From the NCBI GenBank assembly GCA_902760645.1, contig CACWHC010000001.1, positions 62,001-126,000 on the forward strand: a stretch of 64,000 nt of DNA, given 5' to 3'. This DNA is from an uncultured bacterium (GTDB lineage Bacteria > Cyanobacteriota > Vampirovibrionia > Gastranaerophilales > Gastranaerophilaceae). This document shows, piece after piece, positions 26,660-36,732 of the stretch. Both the position numbers and the translations under genes were made by a program. The notes beneath the pieces were generated by a model. The model searched no databases. It worked only from the letters and a program-made list of their open reading frames with translations, and was not told the origin of the DNA. How positions within the stretch are numbered: position 1 is the first letter of the stretch; each line of letters opens with the position of its first letter.

Positions 26660-27394
26660 TTAACTTATTTTTAAGACAGCACTATGACGGTTTGTTGTTG
26701 CATTTTCTTTCCTGTATGAAAAGAACAAGTCATTATTACAGCAGGTACAGTATGGGGCAATATCAATATTTTCAACACCGCATTCCATAATCTGACGTGC
26801 ATTTATATTTTTTAAATCAACATATATTTCACCGTTACGAATCTCATACAAACCGCTAAAATCGGATACCGTAGTCCTTAATTGATTATAAACCTCCTGT
26901 CCGACATTATAACAACACATTCCTATTGCAGGTCCAATAGCGACAGATATATTTTTAGGACTACAACCGAATTCATCAACCATTTTACGAACAGTTTTTG
27001 TAGCTATGTTCGCTGCAGTACCCCGCCATCCTGCATGAGAAACAGCTCCTACCTTTTTGACCTCATCATAGAAAATCAAAGGGGTACAATCAGCAAAATT
27101 CAAAAATACTGCTATATCCGGATTATTTACAATTAATCCGTCCGTTTCAGGATAATCCGATTTACCTTTTTGTGCCAAAACAACATTGGAAGAATGCGTC
27201 TGCGAAGGATATATAAGATTTTCACAATCAATTTTCAAATAATTACAAATATCCTGCTTATTATCCGAAACAAAATCAGACATATCAGGTTCTTTCGACT
27301 TGATACAGCATTGTCTGGTCGTAAAAAAATGTTCGGCTTTGATTAAATCTGATTTCAAAACCTTTTTATCATTAATTCTTTCAAAATAAAACAT
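26660..27394 (-). CDS. pgeF: peptidoglycan editing factor PgeF (laccase-domain, YfiH family)
   Basis: This 244-residue protein carries the Cu/Zn-binding laccase-domain motifs QTHSSNV, ADCTPLIFYD, HAGWRGTA, GPAIGMCCYNVG and FFSYRKE. Family members remove mis-incorporated amino acids from muropeptide precursors or have purine nucleoside phosphorylase activity. It is the last gene of the hisS unit and starts 10 nt after the preceding stop without a clear ribosome site, suggesting translational coupling. Confidence 0.9.
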   Translation of the reverse strand: MFYFERINDKKVLKSDLIKAEHFFTTRQCCIKSKEPDMSDFVSDNKQDICNYLKIDCENLIYPSQTHSSNVVLAQKGKSDYPETDGLIVNNPDIAVFLNFADCTPLIFYDEVKKVGAVSHAGWRGTAANIATKTVRKMVDEFGCSPKNISVAIGPAIGMCCYNVGQEVYNQLRTTVSDFSGLYEIRNGEIYVDLKNINARQIMECGVENIDIAPYCTCCNNDLFFSYRKENATTNRHSAVLKIS

Positions 27395-27404
27395 TTAATA
27401 TTAA

Positions 27405-27593
27405 TTACTTTTTAACGTCTTCTTTAATCACGATAAGATTGTTCATTATCTTCATTGCACAAGTAGGAAGAACAACATGTTCCAACCCGTCAGCAATACT
27501 GATAATTTTACCTGCACCGAGAATAACGTCTTCTCCTTTATACATAAATTTATAATCTTCTTTTCTGTCAGAACGAATAGTAATTTTATCCAT
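27405..27593 (-). CDS. small 62-residue protein
   Basis: GAAAGGA precedes the ATG. The sequence contains alternating strands (FMYKGEDVILGAGKIISIADG) suggesting a small beta fold. It lies between a nucleotidyltransferase-like gene and pgeF in the hisS transcription unit. No known domain. Confidence 0.6.
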   Translation of the reverse strand: MDKITIRSDRKEDYKFMYKGEDVILGAGKIISIADGLEHVVLPTCAMKIMNNLIVIKEDVKK

Positions 27594-27629
27594 TGTTTTT
27601 CCTTTCTGTTTACCAAACTAATTTATATA

Positions 27630-27965
27630 CTAATCTTTTTTTGAAATTCCTAAAGGATTATAAAATATTCCTTCCGAAATAACTTCATCATACAAAACAT
27701 CATCATTCTTGAATTCTTCTTCCGTATAAGGATACACGTCTAAAGATACGTCTAATTCCGTTTCTATTTTACCTATAACAGGCCAGATGTTTTCTCTTTT
27801 TGCTTTATCCGTGTTATCAAAAAGTGCAACTATTTCGATATCTTCATCTTCATGCTCTTGTCCGTCAAGATACGCACCAAAAAGATATAAGCCTTTATAG
27901 TCGTTAAATCTTCTTCTAAATGCTCCCGAGAGCAGTTTTATTACTTCATGAACCTTGTTTGACAT
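27630..27965 (-). CDS. minimal nucleotidyltransferase-like protein (MNT type)
   Basis: At 111 residues it resembles the NTP_transf_2 domain of stand-alone MNT proteins: LYLFGAYLDGQ followed by acidic EDEDIEIVALFD (about 26-50), then strand DVSLDVYPYTEEEF. The usual GS before the helix is GA and the acidic pair is D-x-E rather than D-x-D, so activity may be altered. MNT proteins usually pair with HEPN toxins, but the neighbours here are hisS and a 62-residue protein. A -10-like TATGAT lies 6 nt before the ATG. Confidence 0.6.
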   Translation of the reverse strand: MSNKVHEVIKLLSGAFRRRFNDYKGLYLFGAYLDGQEHEDEDIEIVALFDNTDKAKRENIWPVIGKIETELDVSLDVYPYTEEEFKNDDVLYDEVISEGIFYNPLGISKKD

Positions 27966-27992
27966 ACTTATATCATAGACCCCTTATACTTA

Positions 27993-29228
27993 TTAGACCA
28001 TTTTAGCCGCATCACTTCTTGATACTGTTTTTTGCTCGGAAGTTTCCAAGTTCTTAACCGAAACCTCATTTGCTTTTATTTCATCTTCACCTAAAATCAA
28101 AGCAAAACGAGCGACTTTTGAAGCTTTTTCAAGCTGTTTCGTAAATTTTTTATTTGCCAAATCAAATTCAACTTTCTTACCCTCGGCACGAAGTTCTTCC
28201 GCAAGAGCAAATGCCTCTGTCGGCGAATTTGATACTATATATCCGTCAAGCAATTCCGGTTCAACTTTAGGCAGCAAAGCGTTTAATCTTTCCATACCCA
28301 TAGCCCAACCGATAGCCGGAATATCATCCCCACCCAGGTTTTTGACCAAACTATCGTATCTGCCGCCGCCGCACACTGCATTTTGAGAACCCAAATTGTT
28401 TGATTTAATCTCAAAAACAGTCCTGTTATAGTAATCCAAACCTCTGACAAGAAGTTTATTTTCTACATATTTAACATTGGCTCTGTCAAGATACTCTTTT
28501 AACTGAGTGTAATGCTCTGAACATTCTTCGCACAAGAAATCCGAAAATATAACATCTCTGATTTCAGGCTTATTAAATATTAACTGACAGGATTCAACTT
28601 TGCAATCTAAAAGCCTTAAAGGATTTTTTTCGTATCTTGTTTGGCAATCTTCGCACAAATTATTAAATTCAGGTTTCAAAACCTCTTTAATTTTTGCTTT
28701 ATATTCTTCCCGGCATTTAGGACATCCCAAAGAATTTAATTCTACTTCCAAATCATTTAGTCCTAAAGCTTTTAAATAATTTATCGCAAGTAAAATCACT
28801 TCAGCATCGGCAGCAGGCTGTTTAATTCCGAACATTTCAACACCAACCTGATGGAATTGACGCTGACGGCCTGCCTGCGGACGTTCATAACGAAACATCG
28901 GTCCTTTATACCATAACTTAACAGGTGCAGACAATCTGGACATCCCGTTTTCAATAAACGAACGAACAACCCCTGCAGTATTTTCGGGTCTTAATGTAAG
29001 AGAACGGTCGCTTTTTTCAAAAGTATACATTTCTTTATTGACGATATCGGTAGTATCACCCACACCACGGGCAAACAATTCTGTCGCTTCAAAAATCGGA
29101 GTTCTGATTTCCTGATAACCGTATCTGGAAAAAACATTAAGTGCTGTTTCTTCTAATCTGTGCCATTCACCGACATCCTGAGGTAATATATCCTTCGTTC
29201 CCTTAATAACGTTTATAATTTTTGCCAT
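27993..29228 (-). CDS. hisS: histidyl-tRNA synthetase
   Basis: A class II aminoacyl-tRNA synthetase of 411 residues. Motif 2 is FRYERPQAGRQRQFHQVG; the histidine A loop is LVRGLDYYNRTVFE; GGGRYD and a short C-terminal anticodon-binding domain follow. A middle segment has two CxxC-like pairs (CPKCREEY and CEDCQTRYE). The ATG has no Shine-Dalgarno and lies 6 nt after a perfect -10, so the mRNA is probably leaderless. It heads a unit with the MNT-like gene, the 62-residue gene and pgeF. Confidence 0.96.
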   Translation of the reverse strand: MAKIINVIKGTKDILPQDVGEWHRLEETALNVFSRYGYQEIRTPIFEATELFARGVGDTTDIVNKEMYTFEKSDRSLTLRPENTAGVVRSFIENGMSRLSAPVKLWYKGPMFRYERPQAGRQRQFHQVGVEMFGIKQPAADAEVILLAINYLKALGLNDLEVELNSLGCPKCREEYKAKIKEVLKPEFNNLCEDCQTRYEKNPLRLLDCKVESCQLIFNKPEIRDVIFSDFLCEECSEHYTQLKEYLDRANVKYVENKLLVRGLDYYNRTVFEIKSNNLGSQNAVCGGGRYDSLVKNLGGDDIPAIGWAMGMERLNALLPKVEPELLDGYIVSNSPTEAFALAEELRAEGKKVEFDLANKKFTKQLEKASKVARFALILGEDEIKANEVSVKNLETSEQKTVSRSDAAKMV

Positions 29229-29234
29229 ACGAAA

Positions 29235-29263
29235 ATTATAGACACATTAAAGGGAAATGTCAA
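29235..29263 (-). promoter_or_regulatory. perfect consensus promoter of hisS, leaderless start
   Basis: On the minus strand TTGACA (29263-29258) and TATAAT (29240-29235) are exactly 17 bp apart. The hexamer is followed by TTTCGT and then the ATG of hisS, putting the predicted transcript start on the start codon itself. Confidence 0.85.
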
Positions 29264-29288
29264 TAACTGTTTGAAATACAAGCTGCTG

Positions 29289-32285
29289 CTATGCAAGATA
29301 AGCATTCAGATTAGCTTTGGTTTTCCAGTAATCACCTTCATCTCTGTTCAAATTAGTTCTTGTAGAACCTGACTGAGAACCGAATACGGCAGAAGCCTGA
29401 TATGACTGCTCATCATCCGTATTTTTCTGTTTATTGGCTTTAACATTATCATAATCATCGCCTTCTCTTTCGGCAACAATCTTGTTATAAAAGTCTTTTA
29501 CTGAATCACTGAAGTTTCCGCCTGAATTGCTCTTAATATATTCCATAGCATCAGCACGCTTGCTCGGAGTTTTCAGCATTTCCATCAAAATAGCATTTTT
29601 TGTTGCAATGTTAACCTGTCCAAATCCTGTTAATAATTTTATACCGTATCTGTCAATGAACATTGTAAGCAGTTTAGGACTATATTTTGCAATCTTATCT
29701 AATATTGATGTTTGTAATGAAGTAGGCCAAGTTCTGAAATCCGTACAAATTCTCTGATACAATTCGGTTTGAGGTAATTTTTTCAATTCTGCAATGTATG
29801 CTTTAACTTTGTCGGAATACTCCGGACTTTTTTGACTAATACCTTCAAGTTCTCTGCCAAGCTTTTTCTTCGTGTAATCGCTCAGCAAATCTTCAAAATG
29901 ACGGCTTTCCATAGCTTCTATCTGAGTATTGATTTCATTTCTCAAAGCCGCAACCGCAGATGCAGAAATCAAATCCAAATTAGATATTACAATTTCAATA
30001 GCTCTTTCATCACCGGTTGCAAAAGTTAATCTCATTGCATCAGCCTGAACAGAAACATCATATTTGTGAATATTTTGAGCTGCATGTTCTACAACAGCAC
30101 TATATTTAGACGTTGAAATCTCCTTGTGCATTGCAAGCTGATTTGATGCATCACACTGTACAATTTGGTCGGATAATTTATTTAAAGACGAAACAGCCTC
30201 ATTTTTAGGTAAGTTCTTTTCAATACTGTTTTTTAAAGAGCTGAACATAGCTGTCTGGTTTTCTTTACGATATTTAGAAGGAATACCGTTATCAACCATA
30301 TATGCGGCAGTTTCACCGTTATCTTTAACGTATGCGGCACCATATTCAGCTTCATGTGGAGAACCGACAGTACCCAAAGCTGCTTCCTGCTGACATTGCT
30401 GAGAGGCATGCTCTTTAGCACTATTGATAGCATTTATACCGTCATCTACGTTTTCGCAATGATTTCCTCTGTCAAATACAAGCGTCATACTGGTATCTAA
30501 TAATTTTTGGTCTTTGACATTGGAACCGATTGCACCCGCAGCCGTATCTAAATCTTTATCCTGAACCGTATTTATGCCGTAATGATTAAATAAGTTTGTT
30601 AAATTTTCCTCGCCTAACAACGAAGCACCCAATTTGACAGCTGTCTGCATGTGTTCGGGTTGTAAATGACCAAGACCTGAATTATTTAAAACAGCAATAT
30701 TTTTATCTCTTGATTCGGCTAATTCTTTTGAAAGATTTTCGTCATTTCCGACAAGAGCATGTATAGCAATTGCAGTTTCTATATTACTGTGTTTAATTTC
30801 ATCCAACATTATCTCTTTAATTTTTGCAGGTTCATTTTTATATTTTTCCGTAATATATTGCAATTTATAAACCTGACGCAATGCAGGAGTAGCATTATTA
30901 AATTTGTCCGCATATTTTGAATCTTCTGCTATTTCTTCATCTATTGAAGATTTACCGGCTTCACTACCGTAAGCTTCAATTAAAGACGGCTCCAGTTTAT
31001 TTAATGCCGCAAATTCCAATTTCTCTAAATCAGTTAAATCACCGGATTCTGATTTATTAGCCAAATATTCTTTTGTCGCAACTGCCATATTTACTTTGTT
31101 ATTTTTGACATACTCTGCTACGTTTTCGTGACAAAGCCCGTCCGCACCATCCATACCCTGCTTCTTAGCATAATACTGTAATGCGGATAAAGATGTATCT
31201 TCTTTATCCATAAATAATTTTTCTGCTACAGAAAATTGCGAATAATCATAATCCTTAGCATCATTAGATTCAGCGAATTTATCATTCGTTTTACGTTTTA
31301 AATCGAGCATTTCATACTTTGCAGAATTTCGCTCATTCTTATCAAGCTTATTAAACTCTGATAAAGTAGTACCGTTTGCCGATGCTGTCTGTAAATCTAT
31401 CATACGGGTATTCAGCATTATTTTTGCGATAAATTCATCATCCATAGCTGCAGAGAATGACTTGTCCGCATATACTTGCTGCTTCGCCTGCTCAATATAT
31501 TTTTGTTTTTCATCTTCCGGTAATTTTACCCAATCAGCATCTGATTTAGGTTCATCAGGATTTCCGAAAAGAAAATTGTTTTTTGCATATTGACGAATAT
31601 AAACCTGTTCCATTTCAGGTTTTGTCAATTTTTCGCTGTAAGTTTTTGTATCAAAATCTGTCTGGCGGTCAAAATACTCCGCTATTGTTTCGTTTTTCTG
31701 CTTACCGTCTTTTGCTGCGACAGCAGGAGCTTTATCCTGTTTATCTTCCGTCTTGACAGATTCCTCAGCGGCAGGCTTAGTTTCAGCTTGTTTAGCAGAT
31801 TCAGGCTGAGTTTCAGCTTTTGCTGCAAATAAATTCTTTGCAGCAGGTTCAGAATTTTCTTCTGCTGCATTTTCGGCCTTTTCTAAATTTTTGAGTAAAG
31901 CTTCTATATCAGTATCAGAGGCAACCTCAAAAGGATTTGCAGGTTGCGAGGTTTCTGTTTCAGATGATGCAGCCGCATTTTTAGCACCGGATTCAGCTTC
32001 CGGCGTTGGATTAGGAACTTGTGCTGCACTACTTTGAGAAGATATAAAATTTTTGAATGCTTTATTTAATTCTTCAGGAGTTTTAGACAGAATATCAGGA
32101 TTTGCATTAATAAATTCCTGAACCTTCTCTGTAGAAAGTTCAAAACCTAATTTTTTAGCGTACTTTTTAAAACCCTCAAATACACTTGTAACAGCGTTTG
32201 ATTTTTGAGGTTCCGCCTTTTGAGCAGATTGCCCCGCACGCACAGCTTGCACATTCAAATCTAATTTTACTTCCTCATTGACCAT
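29289..32285 (-). CDS. large helical protein of unknown function
   Basis: A 998-residue protein with no signal peptide or membrane helix. Residues 1-85 hold a helical head (VFEGFKKYAKKLGFELSTEKV). A long Ala/Glu/Pro/Lys-rich disordered linker (about 90-215) follows. The remaining 780 residues look like helical repeats without a motif I can name. The C-terminus is polar and Asn/Ser rich (SQSGSTRTNLNRDEGDYWK). AGAGGA lies 11 nt before the ATG. Probably a lineage-specific scaffold or surface-associated protein; I assign no function. Confidence 0.6.
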   Translation of the reverse strand: MVNEEVKLDLNVQAVRAGQSAQKAEPQKSNAVTSVFEGFKKYAKKLGFELSTEKVQEFINANPDILSKTPEELNKAFKNFISSQSSAAQVPNPTPEAESGAKNAAASSETETSQPANPFEVASDTDIEALLKNLEKAENAAEENSEPAAKNLFAAKAETQPESAKQAETKPAAEESVKTEDKQDKAPAVAAKDGKQKNETIAEYFDRQTDFDTKTYSEKLTKPEMEQVYIRQYAKNNFLFGNPDEPKSDADWVKLPEDEKQKYIEQAKQQVYADKSFSAAMDDEFIAKIMLNTRMIDLQTASANGTTLSEFNKLDKNERNSAKYEMLDLKRKTNDKFAESNDAKDYDYSQFSVAEKLFMDKEDTSLSALQYYAKKQGMDGADGLCHENVAEYVKNNKVNMAVATKEYLANKSESGDLTDLEKLEFAALNKLEPSLIEAYGSEAGKSSIDEEIAEDSKYADKFNNATPALRQVYKLQYITEKYKNEPAKIKEIMLDEIKHSNIETAIAIHALVGNDENLSKELAESRDKNIAVLNNSGLGHLQPEHMQTAVKLGASLLGEENLTNLFNHYGINTVQDKDLDTAAGAIGSNVKDQKLLDTSMTLVFDRGNHCENVDDGINAINSAKEHASQQCQQEAALGTVGSPHEAEYGAAYVKDNGETAAYMVDNGIPSKYRKENQTAMFSSLKNSIEKNLPKNEAVSSLNKLSDQIVQCDASNQLAMHKEISTSKYSAVVEHAAQNIHKYDVSVQADAMRLTFATGDERAIEIVISNLDLISASAVAALRNEINTQIEAMESRHFEDLLSDYTKKKLGRELEGISQKSPEYSDKVKAYIAELKKLPQTELYQRICTDFRTWPTSLQTSILDKIAKYSPKLLTMFIDRYGIKLLTGFGQVNIATKNAILMEMLKTPSKRADAMEYIKSNSGGNFSDSVKDFYNKIVAEREGDDYDNVKANKQKNTDDEQSYQASAVFGSQSGSTRTNLNRDEGDYWKTKANLNAYLA

Positions 32286-32445
32286 ATAATAAACATCCTC
32301 TGATTATTCTCTCTAAACATGTAAAAACATGTTGTGGTACGGGATTTCATCATGTAACAAATATTGTAATAAATATTTACAATTTATATATTAATTATAT
32401 AGAAATATTATTTTGTACTCCGGTCACAAATCCGCAGATACACTT

Positions 32446-33639
32446 TTATTCCTTAATTTTACCGGAAATTTTCGGTGCATTATTTATTTTTGAAGCACCA
32501 AACACTGAAGATAATTCTTTTTTGGACATTGTAACAATAGCATTATTATTCATAGGAGATTCTGCCAGCCGTAACAGACAACTTCCTATTGAAGACGGCA
32601 CTTTACATATCTGGTTTTTCATCTGAGCACCGTCTGCGTTCACTTTGGTATACACAACTATGTACTGTCCATCAGATGTTTTTGCAGGGCAAATAGCCTG
32701 AAAAGCTCCCCTCATCTTGCTGTTACGACCATTTTTCATATTTGCACTATAATCAAAACCTATTACTTCATAATTAGCATAATTGGCATCTGATGTATAG
32801 GCTTTGAAATCATATTTTTCATTCCCGACAATTTTTGTATCACTTGCAAGCAAAAACAAACTTTTAAACGGATCTTTGTTTGCCTGTTGACTATGATTAA
32901 CATTATTTACACGAACTTTTTTAACTGCTGTCCTGTTCTGCTCGGATGGCCTGTTGATAACCCTTATAGTTCCATCCCAGTCCTGAACTCTATTAATCTC
33001 ATCTTCTATTTTTGGAACATTCACAATTGCGTCTTTGCCAAACGAAGCAATATAATCAGCTTTTTTAGCAACTTTTACCGCATCATTATTTTGTTCGGAA
33101 TTTGCAAAATTTATTATATATTTTGCAAAACTTGACGGAATCGAACACAATCTTACATTATTGTCGAATTTATTATCAGCTACACCTACATAAGTAGCCA
33201 ACACTCTGCCATCTGAATTCTGAGTATTACAAACAGAATAGAAAAAGCCGTCCAATAAACCTTTGTACCCTCCTTCGGACTGGTAATGATATTTAAAGGC
33301 CAAAAGTTCGGCATCGTTTCTTACCTTATCCGAATCATATTTAATAAATGTACAATGCTCATAATTGCTGTCAACAGTCTTTTGTCCTATAATATTACTT
33401 TGAGTTTTTGAACGTTGCTGCTCCATTAGTTCAATTCCGGAATACCCGTATTCGACAGGTGTTTTAGAAAAACTGTCGCTTACTGATATAGGACTCATTG
33501 CAATAAGCAGCACTACCGGAACTCTTTTATACGCAGACGGACTATTTTGATGTGCAGGTTCAACATTCTTGCTTCTGTTCCCAAAATTAACAGGACTAAT
33601 TCTGTTTATAGAAAAACCTGTCACAGGTTTTATTGCCAT
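32446..33639 (-). CDS. unknown protein with an internal duplication
   Basis: A 397-residue protein with an N-terminal leader-like stretch (MAIKPVTGFSINRISPVNFG). Two copies of a domain of about 120 residues follow, roughly 90-215 and 262-385. Paired elements are RLCSIPSSFAKYIINFANS with QICKVPSSIGSCLLRLAES, and YIASFGKDAIVNVPKI with SVFGASKINNAPKI. Between them is a basic Arg/Asn linker. No known domain; the duplication suggests a binding or structural module. Confidence 0.6.
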   Translation of the reverse strand: MAIKPVTGFSINRISPVNFGNRSKNVEPAHQNSPSAYKRVPVVLLIAMSPISVSDSFSKTPVEYGYSGIELMEQQRSKTQSNIIGQKTVDSNYEHCTFIKYDSDKVRNDAELLAFKYHYQSEGGYKGLLDGFFYSVCNTQNSDGRVLATYVGVADNKFDNNVRLCSIPSSFAKYIINFANSEQNNDAVKVAKKADYIASFGKDAIVNVPKIEDEINRVQDWDGTIRVINRPSEQNRTAVKKVRVNNVNHSQQANKDPFKSLFLLASDTKIVGNEKYDFKAYTSDANYANYEVIGFDYSANMKNGRNSKMRGAFQAICPAKTSDGQYIVVYTKVNADGAQMKNQICKVPSSIGSCLLRLAESPMNNNAIVTMSKKELSSVFGASKINNAPKISGKIKE

Positions 33640-33874
33640 ATATACCCCTTAACATTTTATACACTAAAGAGATTATAACAGCTGAACTAAATTTTTTGCA
33701 AATAATATATACTATTTTAATAAATATTTACAGTTTTTAAAACAGCCTGTATTAAAGGATTATACACTACTTGTAACTACATTATGTTTGTTATATTCTA
33801 AACATGTAAACAAGAGCAATTATGTAGGTCGAATTTATATTCGGCAAAATTATAAAAGAAGGAGAACAAACAAA

Positions 33875-34834
33875 ATGGCTGAAAGAAAATTAGTCGGAAC
33901 AAATGAAATGTTCAAAAAAGCATTAGCCGGCGGATACGCTATCGGTGCTTACAACGTAAACAACATGGAAATTTTACAGGGAATTGCAGAAGCTGCTGAA
34001 GAAACTCAATCACCTATTATTTTGCAGGTATCAGCAGGTGCAAGAAAATATGCTAATCAAACATATTTAATCAAATTGGTTGAAGCAGCATTAGCTACAA
34101 CTACTGTACCTATCGCATTACACTTAGATCACGGTGCAGATTTTGAAATTTGTAAAGCATGTATTGATGGCGGTTTTTCATCAGTTATGATTGACGGTTC
34201 AAGATTCCCGTTTGAAGAAAACGTAAAAGTAACAAAACAAGTTGTAGATTATGCTCACGCAAGAGGAGTTTCAGTCGAAGCTGAACTCGGTAAATTAGCA
34301 GGTGTTGAAGATGACGTTAATGTTTCTGATAAAGATGCTAAATATACTAACGTTAAAGAAGCTGTTGAATTTGTTAAACAAACAGGCTGCGACTCTTTGG
34401 CAATTGCTATCGGTACTTCTCACGGTGCATACAAATTCAAAGGCGAAGCTAAATTAGACTTTGAAAGACTAAAAGAGATTAAAGATGCATTGAAAGAAGC
34501 AGGATTTGGTGATTATCCAATCGTTCTTCACGGTTCTTCATCAGTACCGAAAGAATTTGTTGAAAAATGTAATAAATTCGGCGGTAACTTGCCTGATGCA
34601 CAAGGTGTTCCTGAAGAAATGCTTAATTATGCTTCTAAACACGGTGTTGCTAAAATTAACATTGATACAGATTTAAGATTAGCAATGACTTCCACTATCA
34701 GAGAATTCTTTATTGAACATCCTGAAAAATTCGACCCGAGAGAATATATGGGACCGGGCAGAACTGCTGTTAAAGAAATGGTTATGCACAAAATGCGTGA
34801 CGTATTAGGCACAGCAGGACATGCTAAAGACTAA
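33875..34834 (+). CDS. fba: class II fructose-bisphosphate aldolase
   Basis: This 319-residue zinc-dependent aldolase cleaves fructose 1,6-bisphosphate. Motifs: GAYNVNNMEILQG, the zinc-site LHLDHGADFE, VMIDGSRFPFEEN, IAIGTSHGAYKF and VLHGSSSVP. The ATG at 33875 has AAGGAG upstream; the frame is open further upstream but without a start signal. It has its own terminator. Codon use looks like that of a highly expressed gene. Confidence 0.95.
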   Translation: MAERKLVGTNEMFKKALAGGYAIGAYNVNNMEILQGIAEAAEETQSPIILQVSAGARKYANQTYLIKLVEAALATTTVPIALHLDHGADFEICKACIDGGFSSVMIDGSRFPFEENVKVTKQVVDYAHARGVSVEAELGKLAGVEDDVNVSDKDAKYTNVKEAVEFVKQTGCDSLAIAIGTSHGAYKFKGEAKLDFERLKEIKDALKEAGFGDYPIVLHGSSSVPKEFVEKCNKFGGNLPDAQGVPEEMLNYASKHGVAKINIDTDLRLAMTSTIREFFIEHPEKFDPREYMGPGRTAVKEMVMHKMRDVLGTAGHAKD

Positions 34835-34860
34835 TTCATAGAAATTAATTAATATAAAAA

Positions 34861-34894
34861 TGATCCTGTCTTAAAAAGACAGGGTCATTTTTTA
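34861..34894 (+). terminator. terminator of fba
   Basis: TGATCCTGTCTT and AGACAGGGTCA form a stem (with a G-T pair) around a short A loop, followed by six T. Confidence 0.85.
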
Positions 34895-34912
34895 CTTTTT
34901 TAAATACGTTTA

Positions 34913-35191
34913 TTATTCTACATGAAAGCTTTTGTTATAAGCAGCCATAATATCACTTGAATTTATTGCTCTATCTTTGAATGCGTACAACATTGATGAA
35001 ATATTCTCATCTCCTCTGCCGCCTTGTGCTGATATAATTTTCCCGTCTTTCATATGCCAAACATGGGTAAGACCTGATTTGACATCATTCAGAATTTTTA
35101 CGCTGGAACCGTCTTTCAATCCAAAATTGCCGATACCATAATTATATTTTTTTGCAAACGCACGAATATCAACTTTTAAACCGTAACTCAT
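34913..35191 (-). CDS. small protein of unknown function
   Basis: A 92-residue soluble protein with a mixed beta/alpha look: VDIRAFAKKYNYGIGNFG, then VWHMKDGKIISAQGG, then an amphipathic helix. GAAAGGA precedes the ATG. It lies between fba and ftsZ, on the ftsZ strand but beyond the ftsZ terminator region. No family known to me. Confidence 0.55.
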   Translation of the reverse strand: MSYGLKVDIRAFAKKYNYGIGNFGLKDGSSVKILNDVKSGLTHVWHMKDGKIISAQGGRGDENISSMLYAFKDRAINSSDIMAAYNKSFHVE

Positions 35192-35284
35192 ATTTTAATC
35201 CTTTCACTATATTTACTTTTCGCATGATATACAAAACATGGGGAAATAATTTTTTGCTACCAAAAAATTAATTTACACTTTATA

Positions 35285-35315
35285 AAATAAAACGGGCAAC
35301 CTCCCGATTACCCGT
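35285..35315 (-). terminator. terminator of ftsZ
   Basis: ACGGGCAA (35292-35299) pairs with TTACCCGT (35308-35315), one G-T pair, followed on the minus strand by a T-rich stretch. Confidence 0.6.
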
Positions 35316-35355
35316 ATAAAATTTTTCATACTTCAATTTTTATCATAATGATAAA

Positions 35356-36561
35356 TTACTTCTTTAAGAAATCAGGTATTTCAATGTTAGAAAATCCTGA
35401 TGAAAACTGAGGTACAGAACTTCTCTTAGGAGAAGATGAAGAACTACTGCCTAAAGAGCTTGAACCTAAATTGCTTGAGAATGAACTGCTGCCGAAGAAA
35501 TCAGCTGCATTTAACTGTTTAACATCAGCTTTGGTAAGTTCTTCTTTCTTAATTTTGAAACCTGTTGCAATAACCGTAACATTAATTTCATTCTGAATAT
35601 TTTCATTAACTGCGGTACCGATTATAACAGTAGCATCATCCGTAACTGCATCGTGAATAATATTTGCAGCATCTGAAATTTCGTGCAATGTCATATCAGG
35701 TCCGCCTGTAATATTAACGATAACACCTGTTGCACCATTGATAGAAGACTCTAACAATTGAGAATTAATAGCAATTTCAGCAGCCTTGATAGCTCTGCCT
35801 TCACCCTGAGCACGACCGATGCCCATCAATGCTGAACCTGAACCCTGCATTACACTCTTAACATCGGCAAAGTCAACGTTAATCATACCAGGGATTGTAA
35901 TTATATCAGAAATACCCTGAACACCTCTTAACAATACTTCGTCAACAATCAGGAATGATTCAGTCAATGAAACTTGTCTGTCAACAACCTGCAACAATTT
36001 ATCGTTAGGAACAACGATAACTGCATCAACACATTCTCTGAGTTTTTCCAAACCTTGTTCTGCCTGATTTTGTCTTTTACGACCTTCCCAAGAGAAAGGT
36101 TTTGTAACAACTGCAATAGTTAATACACCCAATTCTTTTGCAATTTTAGCAACAACAGGAGCAGCTCCGGTACCGGTTCCGCCACCCATACCTGCAGTGA
36201 TAAATACCATGTCAGCACCGTCTAATGCTTCTGTAATTTCTTGCTGAGCTTCTTCAGCAGCCTTTTCACCTACCGAAGGATCTCCACCTGCACCAAGACC
36301 TTCTGTTGACTTAGCACCAAGCTGAATTTTATTTTTAGTCTGGCCATATTCCAGAACTTGTAAATCTGTATTCATTAACCAAAATTCAACACCTGAAAGA
36401 CCTGATTTAATCATTCGGTTAACAGCGTTACCGCCGCCGCCGCCAACACCTACTACTTTAATTTTTGTAGGGTTAACACCTGAACGAGACGTCTGGTCTG
36501 AAGTTGAATTTGTTTGAGTTTCATCTTTTTTCGCAAAGATATCTGACACGAAATTTTCCAC
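35356..36561 (-). CDS. ftsZ: cell division protein FtsZ
   Basis: This tubulin-like GTPase of 401 residues forms the division ring. Motifs: [13 protein letters not shown], the tubulin signature [25 protein letters not shown], and the C-terminal conserved peptide IEIPDFLKK that binds SepF-type partners. A serine-rich linker ([19 protein letters not shown]) precedes it. The start is GTG at 36561 with AAGAGG upstream. sepF and nadK lie just upstream on the same strand. Confidence 0.97.
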   Translation of the reverse strand: MENFVSDIFAKKDETQTNSTSDQTSRSGVNPTKIKVVGVGGGGGNAVNRMIKSGLSGVEFWLMNTDLQVLEYGQTKNKIQLGAKSTEGLGAGGDPSVGEKAAEEAQQEITEALDGADMVFITAGMGGGTGTGAAPVVAKIAKELGVLTIAVVTKPFSWEGRKRQNQAEQGLEKLRECVDAVIVVPNDKLLQVVDRQVSLTESFLIVDEVLLRGVQGISDIITIPGMINVDFADVKSVMQGSGSALMGIGRAQGEGRAIKAAEIAINSQLLESSINGATGVIVNITGGPDMTLHEISDAANIIHDAVTDDATVIIGTAVNENIQNEINVTVIATGFKIKKEELTKADVKQLNAADFFGSSSFSSNLGSSSLGSSSSSSPKRSSVPQFSSGFSNIEIPDFLKK

Positions 36562-36732
36562 TGATACATACCTCTTATACTATATATTACTTATTTTTCA
36601 TACCTTACACCCAATTCTATATTAGGTATCTTAATTATATACTAACATACTATTTTAAATAAAAAAAAAGTACAATAAATTTACACGAATTATGAACAAA
36701 AGTTAAGGAATAAACCCAAAAGGCACATATAA

